The notes: generated from the letters alone by a model not told the origin. A stretch of DNA of 64,000 nucleotides from Serripes groenlandicus (GCA_031761405.1 JASEVX010000013.1:41353653-41417652), one strand, 5' to 3'. Shown: positions 22,064 to 33,340, numbered from the stretch's first letter. Translations and numbers: made by a program.

Positions 22064-23615
22064 TACCATGGCAAGAAGTGCTCAATGTGAGGTTTTTTTG
22101 ATCGCCTTTTGTCCTTTGTTCAACGTCGGCATTTGATTTGTAACACTCTAGTCTAGAGGCAACATTTAGCATCCACTTTTCATGAAAGATTTGCAGATCA
22201 CAATTCTCCATCAAATCTAGGCCAAGTTTGGGAGTGGGATAACATAGGTCACAAACTAGGTCAATAGAAAATCTTGTTAACACTCTTGAAGCTGCATTTC
22301 ATCTTTCAGTATGTTGAAACTTTTTTAGAATGTTTGTCTTATAGGTGATATCTAGGCAAAGTTTGAATATAGGTCATGTTGGGTCAAAAACTAGTTAACT
22401 AGGTCGAATTTAAGGGATGTCTTGTTAACACTTAGGTAGTTTTGTTTTTAAGTGATTATGTTGAAACTTTACTTCAATATTTGTCTAGATAATATCTAGG
22501 CTAAGATCAAATATGAGACAGCTGTGTTTACTTGAGCAGCTTGAAAGTTCTAATATAGGTCATTTTGGGTAAATACTAGCTCACATGGCTCAATTGAAGG
22601 GAAAACTAGTTAACACTCTAGAAGCCATATTCTTTGCTTGAGAAACTCGGTCAGAATATTTTTCTTGTTCATATCTAAGTTAACTTTGAATATTGGTCCT
22701 TTCATGTCCAAAATTACGTCAATAGGACATTGTAGAACAATCTTGTTAACACTCTAGAGATCTCATTTTTACTTCAGCAGCTTGAACCTTTGTCAGAAAG
22801 TATATCTTCATGATATCTAGCCAAGTTTGAAACATTGTCAGAATGTTTGTCTTATACCCCCCCTCCCCCCCCCCCCCCGCAAAATGTTTTTTGGGGGGTA
22901 TATTGGAATCGCCCTGTCTGTCCATATGCTTGTAAGCGCAACTTCTCCTTAACGGCTGGACTGATTCTGATGAAACTACACAGTTGCAGTACACAACCTG
23001 GGGATGTGCATGAAGTAAGATTAACCCTGTCCGTCTTCCGTCTGTCTGTCCATATGCTTGTAAGTGCAACTCCTCCTTAACGGCTTGACCGATTCTGATG
23101 AAACTTTACACAGTTGCAGTACACAACCTAACGATGTGCATGAAGTAAGATTATCCATGTCCGTCCGTCTGTCTGTTAAGCGCGGGAAATGGGCTATCCT
23201 TTTGTGAGCTCACTCACAGTTCTATTTGATATCTAGGCCAAGTTTGAAACTAGGTCATTAGGTCAAATTTAAGGAAAATCTTGTTAACAGTCTGGAAGCC
23301 ACATTTATGGCTTGACCATGTTGAAACTTTGTTTGAATGTTTGTCTCAGTGATATCTAGGCCAAGTTCGAAACTGGGTCATCCAAGATTAAAAACTAGGC
23401 CAAGTTCGAAACAGGGTCATATCTGGTCAAAAACTAGGTCAAATTTAAGGAAAATGTTGTTAACATTCTGGAAGCCACATTTTTGGCTTGATCATGTTAA
23501 AACTGTGTCAGAATGTTAGTGATATCGAGGCCATGTTTGAAACTTGGTCATGTCCAGTAAAAACTAGGTCATTAGGTCAAATTTAAGGAACTTGTTAACA
23601 CTCGGGTGAGCGATC
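22064..23615 (+). mobile_element. old Helitron-like element, degraded, with nested insert
   Basis: It starts with a weakened ACCATGGCAAGAAGTGCTCA/GATCGCCTTTTGTCC end and has diverged 110-120-bp core units (GATATCTAGGCCAAGTT, AAAATCTTGTTAACA). It ends GGGTGAGCGATCCAGGGCC without a complete hairpin. It is the most eroded member of the run from 12.8 to 23.6 kb. Confidence 0.65.
22853..23222 (+). mobile_element. nested element with C-rich 5' end
   Basis: It interrupts a core unit of the surrounding element: GAATGTTTGTCTTA on the left and ATTTGATATCTAGGCC on the right are continuous in other units. It starts TACCCCCCCTCCCCC, folds on GGGGGGTATA, holds two copies of CTGTCCATATGCTTGTAAG, and ends with a GTGAGCTCAC palindrome. 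The start of its family resembles 19804-20205. Confidence 0.65.
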
Positions 23616-23689
23616 CAGGGCCATATATCATTCATGAAATCTAGTAATATTTCATTTACAGTTGTGTTGAGAAGTATTTCTTTTATAAA

Positions 23690-23772
23690 GTCTTTGGTAT
23701 TCGCCGATGACCGTGGATCAAGTGCACCGAGTCGGATGCTTTACCACTACACCACTGAGGCGGTTTCATAGT
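23690..23772 (-). mobile_element. SINE head fragment
   Basis: ACCGAGTCGGATGCTTTACC and ACTACACCACTGAGGCGG read, on the - strand, as the tRNA-like 5' head of the SINE family at 38255-38510 and 60130-60272. The body is missing. Confidence 0.5.
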
Positions 23773-23825
23773 TTTAAAACATACACTATATATTTCCCCC
23801 TAAGCAAAAACAATCCATCTTCTGC

Positions 23826-24005
23826 ATTCTTACCAACCTTTTCTTATCATCAAGAGGGAGTTTCCTGGATTAAAAAACCCTTTTAATTGTATTTAACTAG
23901 AAAATCAAGTATATTCTATATTATTTGTATATGTACACCATAACAGTCGCCATTGCATATGCATATTTTGATGCACCAAATTGAATCTTGAGGGTTTGTA
24001 AACAT
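23826..24005. mobile_element. short relative of the 41299-42047 insert
   Basis: TACCAACCTTTTCTTATCAT and CAAGAGGGAGTTTC at the left and TTGAATCTTGAGGGTTTGTA at the right match both ends of the 750-bp insert at 41299-42047. The middle is largely deleted. The left arm of the 54-bp inverted repeat lies inside it. Confidence 0.5.
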
Positions 24006-24067
24006 GTTTCTGGGCATCAAAATATGCATATGCAATGGCGACTGTTATGGTGTACATATACAAATAA
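23921..24067. repeat. 54-bp perfect inverted repeat with 39-bp loop
   Basis: Arm 23921-23974 is the exact reverse complement of 24014-24067 (TTATTTGTATATGTACACCA... against ...TGGTGTACATATACAAATAA). No mismatch was found by eye over 54 positions. The arms also contain ATGCATATGCAT. The loop carries the right end of a dispersed element. Confidence 0.9.
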
Positions 24068-24541
24068 CTTCATTGCATACGTCAGTAGACCAGTATGCAA
24101 TGAAGTTAACAAATATTAAGTGGACAATTTTGTTTGTATATTTTATCAAAAAACGCACAAAATATAATAATGGTAAGTCTTTAAACTTATTAAAAATGAT
24201 ATTAGTAATATAAGAAAGTCAAAAACATTCCCTATACAAAATGTCCACCTAATGCCAACAATAAAGTATGGTCCACGTAATGTCTAAATCAGAAATATAT
24301 ATATATATATATATACTGGTCCACTTAAAGTATGCAATAAGGTTAACAAATATTAAGTGGACCGATTTTTTTGTATATTTTTAAATAAACATTTTATTAA
24401 AAAAACACATAAAATATAATTATTGTAAGTGTTAATACTTATCAAAAATGATATAAGTTATATAAAAAAGTCAAAAGCAAATTATATACAAAATGTCCAC
24501 CTAATGCCAAAAATAAAGTACGGTCCACGTAATGCCTAAAT

Positions 24542-24575
<34 letters not shown>
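24068..24575. repeat. dimeric repeat (units about 235-240 bp) with TA microsatellites
   Basis: Two direct copies each hold ACAAATATTAAGTGGAC, ACAAAATGTCCACCTAATGC, GGTCCACGTAATG and AAATCAGA, and each ends in a (TA)n run (about 24296-24315 and 24547-24573). The first copy starts with a 12-bp inverted pair, CTTCATTGCATA/TATGCAATGAAG. It is non-coding. Confidence 0.8.
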
Positions 24576-24577
<2 letters not shown>

Positions 24578-26460
24578 GTTTATACTCTCAAGTTTACATA
24601 ATGCAATGCAACCAGCCAGAGACATACAATCCTGTAAAGGGAAATGCAGGGTTTTTCGAACAGATTATTTGGCAGGTATATTTGGTGATATATGACCTAT
24701 TAAAATCTAGATGTAAAAGACACTAAATATTGAACTTAAACTGTCAGCGATAAGCGACACGGAATAGTTGTTCAACAGGTGTGTTTGAACGTTTATATAT
24801 ATATAATCTTTATTAAAGTCTCATCTTTGTACATGTTACATAATATAAAACAATATTCACAGTTAACAAACAAACGTACAAAGCCATTCTTTAAAAAACA
24901 GAATTATAAGAGACTAAGAGATCATCACAAAACCTTGACAGTTAAAAAATGTTAAAGGAGATACGACGCATTTCCCATCGTGGAATCATGCATAAATACA
25001 TCAAATTGAGTTAACTTAACATAAGAAACAAAAGTTAATACTTATAAAACAAATATAACATTCGTCGTAAAGTACAACTTCAAATAAACAGATGCGTTAT
25101 GTATAACATATAAACCTAAAATGAAATAAAACAAGTACAACAGAATAAAATACAACTCAAAATATTAAAATACGGGCGTATAAACAGATAAAGGACTATT
25201 TACACAAATAAAATAATCTCGTTTTTAAAATATTATTACAGGTTTTGGCACTAAATCTTGCTATCTTCCTATTTGACAGAACAAATGATAACTTTCGTGT
25301 CGTACTTGTTATCAACATGAAAGATGATGTTTCATAGCGTGAATGAGTGAATGAGGCTTATATTAACCAGGCACAGCAAATATTTATTTACATACATAGG
25401 TTAACGTATGTATAAACAGCGGACGATCGCTTCATGTCGATACATGAATAAACGTAAACTATTCGTCTTGATGTATACATACCACTAACCGAGTCCTCGT
25501 TACAAATATGAATTTAAGAACATAGATGTACACGTAGTAACGGCATGGGTATTCATTGTCATCAACAACATCATAACATCATCAGGAACAAGAACATATT
25601 ATAATTAATCATTAATCCTAACAAATTGAAGATATTATTGGAAAAGGATAAACATATCATAATGTCGCGCATTCATTTAAAACAAACTTGTTTCGAGTTT
25701 CAAATGCATTATTTGAAATGTATATATATCGTCTTTAACGGCTTTAACATTTGTGTAATATATTAGAACAGTAAAACACACATTATACTATAGATATTAT
25801 TTTAAAATATCATGAAAGAAATAATATTTCTTGAAATGTATAATTAAAACTCAATTTATCATATATAGCTAGAATTGAAAATAGAAAAGATAATTCTTAT
25901 TGGACGTTCAACTCATACATTGTGGTTTTCGTAAAAGATTATGTGGCCTCTCCCTGAACAATTCAGATCCAGATTAGACTACACGGGTGCATGGGCTGAT
26001 CTTGACAAATACTGTTCGCTAAAGCCTTAAGATTAGCTTGCACAGAAAACCTCTCCATTGGTGTTCGTTTGTTCTTTTTCCATTCGTAATGTTTACAATG
26101 AATTATGGTCACATTTAAATAACTTGTAAATAGTTGTACATGCAATACAACATGCAAGACTACATTAATCTTAAGAGTACGAACTGTTTTACATAACTTT
26201 TTATGGCTATATTTTTTACTTCATATTGAAAAAAAGTATGAAATACTTGAGGTAGTTAAAGAACTTACAATTCATGATATTACTCTGAAAAGCAGCCTGT
26301 TTCTTTATCGAATAACACATAAATGCTTAGTCAATGCAATATGCACATAGTGACAAAACAGGTTATTATTAGAAAGAAGGGTGTTAACAGGTCAGAAACA
26401 AATAGCGTTTTGATGAGTAGTGAAACATTTCCCCAACATTCTTTTATGTTTTAACAGAGT
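24576..26460. other. AT-rich region upstream of the TRIM-like gene
   Basis: No supported gene is present. It must contain the promoter and untranslated first exon of the downstream gene if the splice acceptor at 26478 is used, but I cannot place them. The short frames here lack any recognisable feature. Confidence 0.5.
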
Positions 26461-26468
26461 TATTGAAT

Positions 26469-26478
26469 TATATTACAG
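26469..26478 (+). promoter_or_regulatory. candidate 3' splice site in the 5' UTR
   Basis: ATATTACAG precedes ACTCAACAAACAATGG by zero bases, so the coding exon probably begins 12 bases before the ATG with a non-coding exon upstream. This layout, with the coding region in one exon, is common for bivalve TRIM-like genes; its use here is inference. Confidence 0.4.
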
Positions 26479-26490
26479 ACTCAACAAACA

Positions 26491-28179
26491 ATGGCTGAGG
26501 CCAATATTGCTAGACACAATAACCTGTCAGACGAAGACCCTACACGGATGTGTGATCCGTGTAAGTTCCGGGGGTTACACACACAAGCATGGACATTCTG
26601 TCAGGTCTGTAAAGAATATATCTGTCACACATGTGAAGAAGTTCATCGAAGTTTAAGAGCTACACGGGATCACGAACTTAAACCATTCGACGTGTCGAAG
26701 AGGAGGTCGATTGAACAGAACGCACTGATTTCTTCCGTCATGACATGCACAAACCATGACACAGAAAACCTAACAATGTTCTGTTTAAGTCATGATACAG
26801 CCATATGCGATCGGTGCAATAGAACAAAGCACAGACGATGTAAAGTTAAGACGATGAAGGAAGTTGCGCAAGAAGCACAGACACAGAATGACATTGCGCT
26901 ATTTTTAGACAAGACCAGATCCTTCTTGTCAGATATGAAAACACTAAATGATTCAAGGGAAAACGATAAAAGACAGATACAAATAAGTTGCAGAAAATCG
27001 ATACAGGAAGTTATGGAATTGAAAATGGAAGTCATTGAATGGATTGAGAAATTGGCGAAGGATATGGAAAACACCATTTCTGACATAGAAAAGAAACTAT
27101 TGGTTGATGCCGAAAATGGTATTAAGCTATCAGACGAAATAAGCAAAGAGATACAAGAAATTATTAATTCGTTTGAATGTCTTGGCAATTCAAATGCAGA
27201 CGCCACGTTTGTTCTTATGACGAAAGAGAAACACAAATTAGACGAAGGGATAGAAGCAAAAGACGATATAATGAAGGAAATACAACCATGCAAGTTCGAA
27301 TTTCTAAAGTCCGACCAACTGGTGACCGTAATGTCCAATATAACCTCAATTGGTACATTTAAAACAGATGATCCAATATCGTCGGATGATTCTCGAATCT
27401 GTTTCCAGGAAATATCGTCAGTGACAGGAAGAGACATTAACATTGGTGCATCTAGTTGTGTCATGGGATGCGTGTTTATGCCAGACGGGCGATTAGTCGT
27501 TTGTGCAAGTAATACCGAGTCCGTCAAAGTCTTTTCAGAGGACTTTAAATTGAAAAGCGAGATGAAAATTGACTCTGTATGGGATGTGGCGGTTGTATCC
27601 GAGAACCAGGTCATTATATCTAAAAGGGTTGATAGAAGCCTTCAATTCCTGAATATTTCAGGTGACATTGCGAAAGAAAAAACAATTCCGGTAGGGATAA
27701 TGTGTTGGGGTATTGACTATAAAAACGATAACATATACGTGACGTGTCATGATAATAAAGGACGTGGGGGAACAGTAAAGGTACTGACAATGACTGGTGA
27801 CACTGTAAACACGTTTAACGTTAGTCAGGGACGTCCTCACCACCTAGCTGTCAACAGTACCGGGGACAGAATCGTTGTTAGTACTTTCACAAATGGCGTG
27901 CATTGTTATGACAGCATTGGAACTACACTCTATACATATTCTGACAGTAAACTTAATTATAGTCGTGGTTTGTTGTTTGACTCGTATAACAACTTCATGG
28001 TGTGTGGATATGTGTCTAACGATATACACGTGGTGAATAGTGACGGTACCAGGCAGAATATTATCTTATCATCTAAGGATGGAATTGACGCGCCTTATTC
28101 GGTGGCATACAGACCCAGTGATAAGACTCTTATTATTGGACAGCAACATGCATCAATCTTGGTGTTTAAGATCAATTAA
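26491..28179 (+). CDS. TRIM-like protein: two B-boxes, coiled coil, beta-propeller, no RING
   Basis: The gene encodes 562 residues in one exon, and the start has a good context (AACAATGG). Residues 21-61 form a first B-box (Cys21, 24, 37, 40, 45, 48, then His52 and His61). Residues 86-117 form a second, B-box2 type (Cys86, His89, Cys98, His101, Cys106, Cys109, His114, Cys117). Residues about 125-265 are charged and helical, consistent with the coiled coil that dimerises TRIM proteins. Residues about 315-562 form repeated beta units (MPDGRLVVCA, VWDVAVVSENQVIIS, CWGIDYKNDNIYVTC, PHHLAVNSTGDRIVVST, SRGLLFDSYNNFMVCG, PYSVAYRPSDKTLIIG), as in an NHL-like six-bladed propeller. There is no N-terminal RING, so intrinsic E3 ligase activity is not expected. 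Such proteins are hugely expanded in bivalves and often linked to innate immunity, but the ligand is unknown. It is intact, with no frameshift. A 274-codon antisense frame within it is a shadow. Confidence 0.9.
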   Translation: MAEANIARHNNLSDEDPTRMCDPCKFRGLHTQAWTFCQVCKEYICHTCEEVHRSLRATRDHELKPFDVSKRRSIEQNALISSVMTCTNHDTENLTMFCLSHDTAICDRCNRTKHRRCKVKTMKEVAQEAQTQNDIALFLDKTRSFLSDMKTLNDSRENDKRQIQISCRKSIQEVMELKMEVIEWIEKLAKDMENTISDIEKKLLVDAENGIKLSDEISKEIQEIINSFECLGNSNADATFVLMTKEKHKLDEGIEAKDDIMKEIQPCKFEFLKSDQLVTVMSNITSIGTFKTDDPISSDDSRICFQEISSVTGRDINIGASSCVMGCVFMPDGRLVVCASNTESVKVFSEDFKLKSEMKIDSVWDVAVVSENQVIISKRVDRSLQFLNISGDIAKEKTIPVGIMCWGIDYKNDNIYVTCHDNKGRGGTVKVLTMTGDTVNTFNVSQGRPHHLAVNSTGDRIVVSTFTNGVHCYDSIGTTLYTYSDSKLNYSRGLLFDSYNNFMVCGYVSNDIHVVNSDGTRQNIILSSKDGIDAPYSVAYRPSDKTLIIGQQHASILVFKIN

Positions 28180-28674
28180 AATGAAACATCTGGTAAGACG
28201 TCTTGCCGACGATAAGCCTTTCCGTTGCAGTGTCGAACGAGAAATTCGATTTAGTAAATTTAACAAAGTCCTAAAACATTTTGATATACCACCTAAGTCC
28301 AAGACCATCTGTAATCAAATTAAACTGAGAAATGCCGTGCCATCATTACCTATGTTTGTTCATTGAATGTAATTGAGTTGGTCTCTGTGAAAACCAGTCG
28401 TTAGGCATGTGCAATCAGTGTTATTCCAGATCCGTCAGTGCTAGACAAGTCTTTTACCATACCTGTAATAATGACTTTAATGTTGGTTTACGCAGAGTAT
28501 CACCCAATTAGTGATAACAATTCTAACTGTGAAAAGAAGAACTGTGTAAATACAAACACAATTGTAACATAATGATTATGTTATAAATGTATATCATGAG
28601 TGAGATATTTAGATTTAGTATAAACATAATTGTATCATTATCCAACTTAAACAAAATAACTTTGTACATTTAGC

Positions 28675-28680
28675 AATAAA
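28675..28680 (+). terminator. poly(A) signal of the TRIM-like gene
   Basis: AATAAA lies about 495 bp after the stop codon, in AT-rich sequence with no other canonical signal noted closer. The 3' UTR would then be about 0.5 kb. Confidence 0.5.
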
Positions 28681-29504
28681 TACATCTTCAACATTATATG
28701 TGTTATGTGCAGAATGAAACGGTCATATGCTATTCTTTTTTCACAGATGTATACATGTATTATGTTGGTTTATTTCTTTGCTTATTGAGTCATTTGCGGT
28801 TAGGATACGGATCTGTGATACCCCTTTGTTTAACTATGCACATGCATCTCTTTAGCATATGTCTTTGATTATTGTGTTATTTGCCGGAAGAACACGAGTC
28901 TGTTATGTCCCCTTGCTTAACTAAGTACACTAGTTGGAAGTTGAATGGAAGCCTTTGTATGTAGCTTAAACTTTAACATATGGTAATTATTGAGTTTAAA
29001 ACATTGAAAACGTTTTTATGAACAATATCTTCCATTATCTCTATGCATCCACACATTACCTGCTACAGAGGCAACGTATGCCGTCTGTATCATAGATGGG
29101 GTTACTTACTGAACATATCACTGATCCCCTTTCAATCGAAACGAAATCTACAATAACGTGTCGTTATATATGACCTGACAATTAGACATGTTTACATTTA
29201 TTCTATTTGCATATTTGATAAAATGAATGACCAAGCACGGGTTCGATCCAATAACCTCTGGAATGATAACACTCGAAATAGGTTCAATTACTCGATTAAT
29301 TGATTTATTGATGTATTGCTTGAAGTTTTCAACAGTATTTGTTTTATGTCACAGAGACCAGTTTAAACAGTTTTGAATATTTTGTCAAAGATATGCAATA
29401 ATACAATCCTACGAATGTGTAGTACGCTTGAAGCAATAGTCTTAGATAAGCGTGACGATTATCAAATCTTTAGGATTTATGTAAGATATTCAATAAGTGA
29501 TATT

Positions 29505-29822
29505 GTTATGAAGAGGTAGTCCTACAATGTCAGGTGTTATATGACGATGAGATATCTAAAGACGTTATAATTAAAACTCAATGGGGTATATTGTGATGAA
29601 GAGGTTTTCTACAAGGTCAAAGGTAATATGACGATGAGATCTTTTAGGACGTAATCATTTTAACATTCGATGGGGTATATTGTAATGAAGAGGTGTTCCT
29701 TCAAGGTCAAAGGTTATATGACGATGAGATATCTTCAGACGTAATAATTAACACTTGATGGGGTATATTGTAATGAAGATGTATTCCTACGAGGTCAAGG
29801 TTTATATGACGATGAGATATTC
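29505..29822. repeat. tandem repeat, about 4 copies of 88 bp
   Basis: Units contain GATGGGGTATATTGTAATGA, AGAGGT, CAAGGTCAAAGGTTATATGA and CGATGAGATAT. Copies diverge moderately. The region 28.7-29.5 kb before it shows nothing supportable. Confidence 0.8.
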
Positions 29823-29829
29823 ACTTTTA

Positions 29830-30435
29830 CCAAACATATAAGCGGCGTTCTGCGGAAACCAACCAAATGTCAGTTACTGACAGTGTAGACCCAGATCCGT
29901 CACCACATCCGTTAAGTCTAATTCGACCGTGTGGTGCTCTGCGAAAACAAACCAATATGCATTTACTGACATTATAGACACATACCAGCCAGCACATCCG
30001 TTCAGTCTGATCCGACCATCTGGAGCTCTGCAAACAAATAACCAATAAGAATTTTCTGCCAGTATTACCAGATCAGGTAGCTCATCCGTTCAGTCGGATC
30101 TAACCATTGAAAGCTCTGCATTTGCTTACAGCATAGACCCAGATAAGCCAGTGTATCCATTCAGTTTCATCCGACCGTGTATCTTTCTTTGAAAACCAAC
30201 ATTCACAGATTCGCTGACAGTATAGATCCAGATCAACAGCACATCTATACAGTCTGATCCATCCATGTAGTGCTTTACGAAAACCAATTAATAGGCATTT
30301 ATTGCCAGTGTAGTCTAATGCCAGGCAACGCGTCCGTTCATTTTGCAAACATTAACTAATAGGCAAGAACTGCCAGTAAAGAACCAGATTAGCCAGCACA
30401 TCCATTCAGTCTGATCTTACCTCGCACGGTTCGAC
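29830..30435. repeat. tandem repeat, about 6-7 diverged copies of 75-100 bp
   Basis: Units contain CATCCGTTCAGTCTGATCCG, ACC, GAGCTCTGC, AAACCAACCAAT and TTACTGACAGTGTAGACCCA. It abuts the 88-bp array. Antisense frames across it are accidental. Confidence 0.75.
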
Positions 30436-30514
30436 AGTAAGTTTCCAGAAACTTCTGTAAAGCTTTATCTGTTTTGATCTCACTTCATAGATACACAGGC
30501 AGGAAATATCCCCT

Positions 30515-30788
30515 CAAGTTCAATATCTTGGTGACTAGATACGACGATCACAACAAGGGTCGTTGGTTCGAACCACAGCTCGGCCACTCACTATTTTAAA
30601 TGACTGATTAATGTCAATGGGGCAAGTGTCATTCTCCTTCCATTGGATAAATAGTTAATGAGGAGGACGCCAGTTGCCTGATGCTGTGTAGAGTATTAGT
30701 ACGCAAATGTTAATGAAACACATAAGGTGAACTGACCGCCGTGATATTACCGAACTTACATACTAAGTCCAGTTAATCATCAAATAGT
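30515..30788 (+). mobile_element. tRNA-derived SINE, diverged
   Basis: The B box GGTTCGAACCACAGCTCGG is clear and the A box is weak (GGTGACTAGA). The body (CAAGTGTCATTCTCCTTCCA, CGCCAGTTGCCTGATGC, GTGAACTGACCGCCGTGATA) and tail follow the family of 15463-15734. Confidence 0.75.
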
Positions 30789-31330
30789 AGTCCATCTACT
30801 GTTAAATAAATCATTGCATAGATAACAAATACAATTAAGATAAACATTAACTCATTATATCTTACCAACACAGTATATCATCAACAGATTGAAACTTAAA
30901 GTTAATGAATATTAAAATAAACATGAAGCTTTGCAGAAGATCTTTGATATTTCTTTGTTTATTGTAAAGAGCTCAAATTATTTTGGTTTTCCGATTCCTT
31001 ACGACGACTTTTATAAACTTCTTTGGACGTGCTTAAAGATACCTATTATCAAACATATTGATATGAATAACATATTCAGACGTCCACAGTCATTTGCATA
31101 TATCGCTTAAGCATTGAATTCATAGTACAGTAAACGTGTAAACTAGCCTGATATTATGTAATATATATATATATCAGTGATATATTCACTGTGACAGATT
31201 AATAAGACCATAACTATTCACCATATGCGTGATTTCTTTTATTTCATGAAAATACACATAATGAAATCAATGAAATGGTAATGAATTTAAGTTTAATGAA
31301 AACACTTTAAAAAAAAACTATTTCCTTAAC

Positions 31331-31475
31331 CCCTTCCCCTCAAATAGACGAGTTCTGACGTCTCTGCAGCAGATTTCTGCGGCTTTTTTTCTGTTGAAAA
31401 CATGGCGACAAAAGAAGAAATTGCTCAACACGAGCAATATCTCCCTTTGTCAACATGTTTTCAACTCTTTTCAAT
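31331..31475. mobile_element. hairpin MITE (TTAA family), partial, within segment A
   Basis: It begins TTAACCCCTTCCCCTC, has CTGCAGCAGA and the hairpin pair GAAATTGCTC/GAGCAATATCTCC, and lacks a clear right terminus. The equivalent in segment B (62174-62591) has both ends. Confidence 0.6.
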
Positions 31476-32270
31476 TATTCAAAAGTGATCATTCACCAAA
31501 TTCTTCACGAAACTGAATTATTGTAAAGGTGCTGAACTCCAGACTATAGATAGTAAAGGCAAAGTTTTAAAACTGTTCAAAAGTTGTCTTGGAATATTAG
31601 AATCTTAGTTCTGGGATAAAATTAGAGTAATAATTTCCCTTTCCAGTACAATAAACATCTAAATATTGATCACGTATGCTTCATGTTTACTGGTAGACAT
31701 ACCCAGTAAGCCAAATTTTGTACTTTTTCATTGACTTTCAATTGACTGTTTTTCATCATTTACTGCCAAAAAAAAATTGAACTATTTATTACCTACTTTG
31801 TTGTTAATATTAGCAATATTTTCTGAAGTTTCAACATTTCAAAATTTTCATCTCCATCTGGAGTTCAGTACAGTTAATGGTCAACTAGGACAATCCCTGA
31901 AATGAAAAAAAGAAAGAAATTAAGATTTTTATATTTCAAAATATTTTCTCGGCTGTTCTCAAAGCAGAGGGCTCTAAATACAACTACTATATCAGTGAAG
32001 AGGTCAGACGGTATTGTTACCAACATCAAAGGTAGTCTGGAGTTCCTTCCCCTTATTACTGCGTAAAGGATGGGCAGTAGCAGTCGGGAACCAGACTATA
32101 TCAAAGGGTACACAAAAGACCAATCTCATTTAAACCAGACCTAAACCTCGATAGCTCGTAAATATAGATCTGATGACTGCCCGATAAAGGTCGTCTCAGA
32201 TTGACCTTTACGTCAGCCAATCAAAGTGTCTCTTACAAAATCTTACGGTGTAAAGAGGTGAGATGACCCC

Positions 32271-32278
32271 TATATATA
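32271..32278 (+). promoter_or_regulatory. candidate core promoter (TATATAAA), duplicated at 63.66 kb
   Basis: CCTATATATAAACGATATAG precedes AAGCGATCATTATCGAGTTC by the usual 25-35 bp TATA-to-start spacing. The same arrangement is kept in segment B (ACATATAAACGATATATAGA). Conservation of TATA, the presumed start and about 150 bp downstream suggests a real promoter, but no coding exon was found after copy A. Confidence 0.4.
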
Positions 32279-32772
32279 AACGATATAGAGAAGCGATCAT
32301 TATCGAGTTCTTCGATTGTATAGCACGGGCGTTTGTTGTATCGTGCCATTACGTTGGACATAAAAAAGGAGCACGTGCAGGAAAGTACTCAAGTGAATGT
32401 CAATTGGAGACGACGCTTTATGAGGGGTAGTTTATATTTGATCCATTACACGAGAAAATCAAAAGTGTGAACTCTGCGTAAAGTATCGACCAAGATCAGC
32501 CTAGGCATGCCACGCCTCCTGTGTTTGTTTCTGTTCCAGGAATCAATAGTCTATACCTTTATCTGCCCGAGACGGAATGTGTCGGTCCGGATTAGCGCAA
32601 GCTGATCTGGATCGATACATTATGCAGAGTCGATAATGTAGTTTTCTCTTGGAACGGCTCATGTGTGGTCTGATGCAATCTCTTTCAATTTCTAGAAAGG
32701 AAGAGCCTTCCTAGTATCATTGAACTGTGTTCCAAGAAAACAAACCATTGCGTAATTTCGACCAGTGTATAT

Positions 32773-33063
32773 TGATTGATTGGTGTTTACCGCCGTTTTC
32801 AACAATTGTTCAGTCATATCACGGCGTCTACTCAGACCACCCATGTGTTTCCTGGCTGTCTTACACAAGTACCCAACACAACAGTCTTGCTAAGCAACTG
32901 GTTGGTTTTCCACACAGTCTGTTAGCTCAGTGTTTGAAGACTTATGACGCGTGTCACATTTTCTTTTGTTAATCGTCGGAAATAAATTTGCAGAGCTGAG
33001 GTTCAACTTGAAACCTCTGAATTAACAGCCCGCGGTGCTACCAACTAAGCTACCGGGGCTCGG
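32773..33063 (-). mobile_element. tRNA-derived SINE, full length, 11-bp target duplication
   Basis: CCAGTGTATAT at 32762-32772 is repeated at 33064-33074. On the - strand it reads from a tRNA-like head (CCCCGGTAGCTTAGTTGGTA) through GTGGAAAACCAACCAGTTGC to GGCGGTAAACACCAATCAAT. Perfect flanking repeats indicate fairly recent insertion. Confidence 0.9.
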
Positions 33064-33197
33064 CCAGTGTATATCATGATCTTTAACTTACATATACTGT
33101 CCATACAGCCTCTGGGATTATCTTTTGTAGATCCGGACCAGTCTGTGTGCATGCGCTAATGTTGGTTGCCGTAGAGCTGTGCTTTATTGAATTCCAG

Positions 33198-33340
33198 ATG
33201 AGTTACGTTCTGCATGGAATCCGAGTAGTTATCGTCGGGGATTTTAAACCGGACATTCCGGCTTCGATCCCTAGTCGTGGCGGTCATGGTCAGGTGTATG
33301 GGCAAGGCAGACTTAATTGTATCCTAGTCCCGGTTTATTT
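33198..33340 (+). mobile_element. SINE head fragment (GGAATCCG family)
   Basis: GGAATCCGAGTAGTTATCGT, CGGGGATTTTAAACCGG, GGCTTCGATCCCTAG and CGGTCATGG match the 5' part of the SINE at 62335-62556 (- strand). The body is replaced by another repeat beginning TCCTAGTCCCGG. Confidence 0.65.

Larger units (their letters stand above)
31165..32450. repeat. segmental duplication, copy A (partner 62050-63835)
   Basis: Shared landmarks in the same order are ATATTCACTGTGACAGATT, ACCATATGCGTGATTTCTTT, a hairpin MITE, AAAAGTGATCATTC, AAAGGTGCTGAACTCCAGA, TTTTCTCGGCTGTTCTCAAA, GGTAGTCTGGAGTTCCTTCC, AACCTCGATAGCTCGTAAAT and CACGGGCGTTTGTTGTATCG. Both copies run in the same direction and include a TATA-box region near the right end. 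Confidence 0.85.

Noticed and set aside
24825..25230. Possible 3' end of a - strand gene (TTTATT near the TA run)
   Set aside because: No coding frame or splice site was found upstream on the - strand, and the sequence is too AT-rich for the signal to mean much.
26790..27614. 274-codon open frame on the - strand
   Set aside because: It lies wholly inside the TRIM-like gene; its frame is kept open by the codon use of the real gene and shows no domain.
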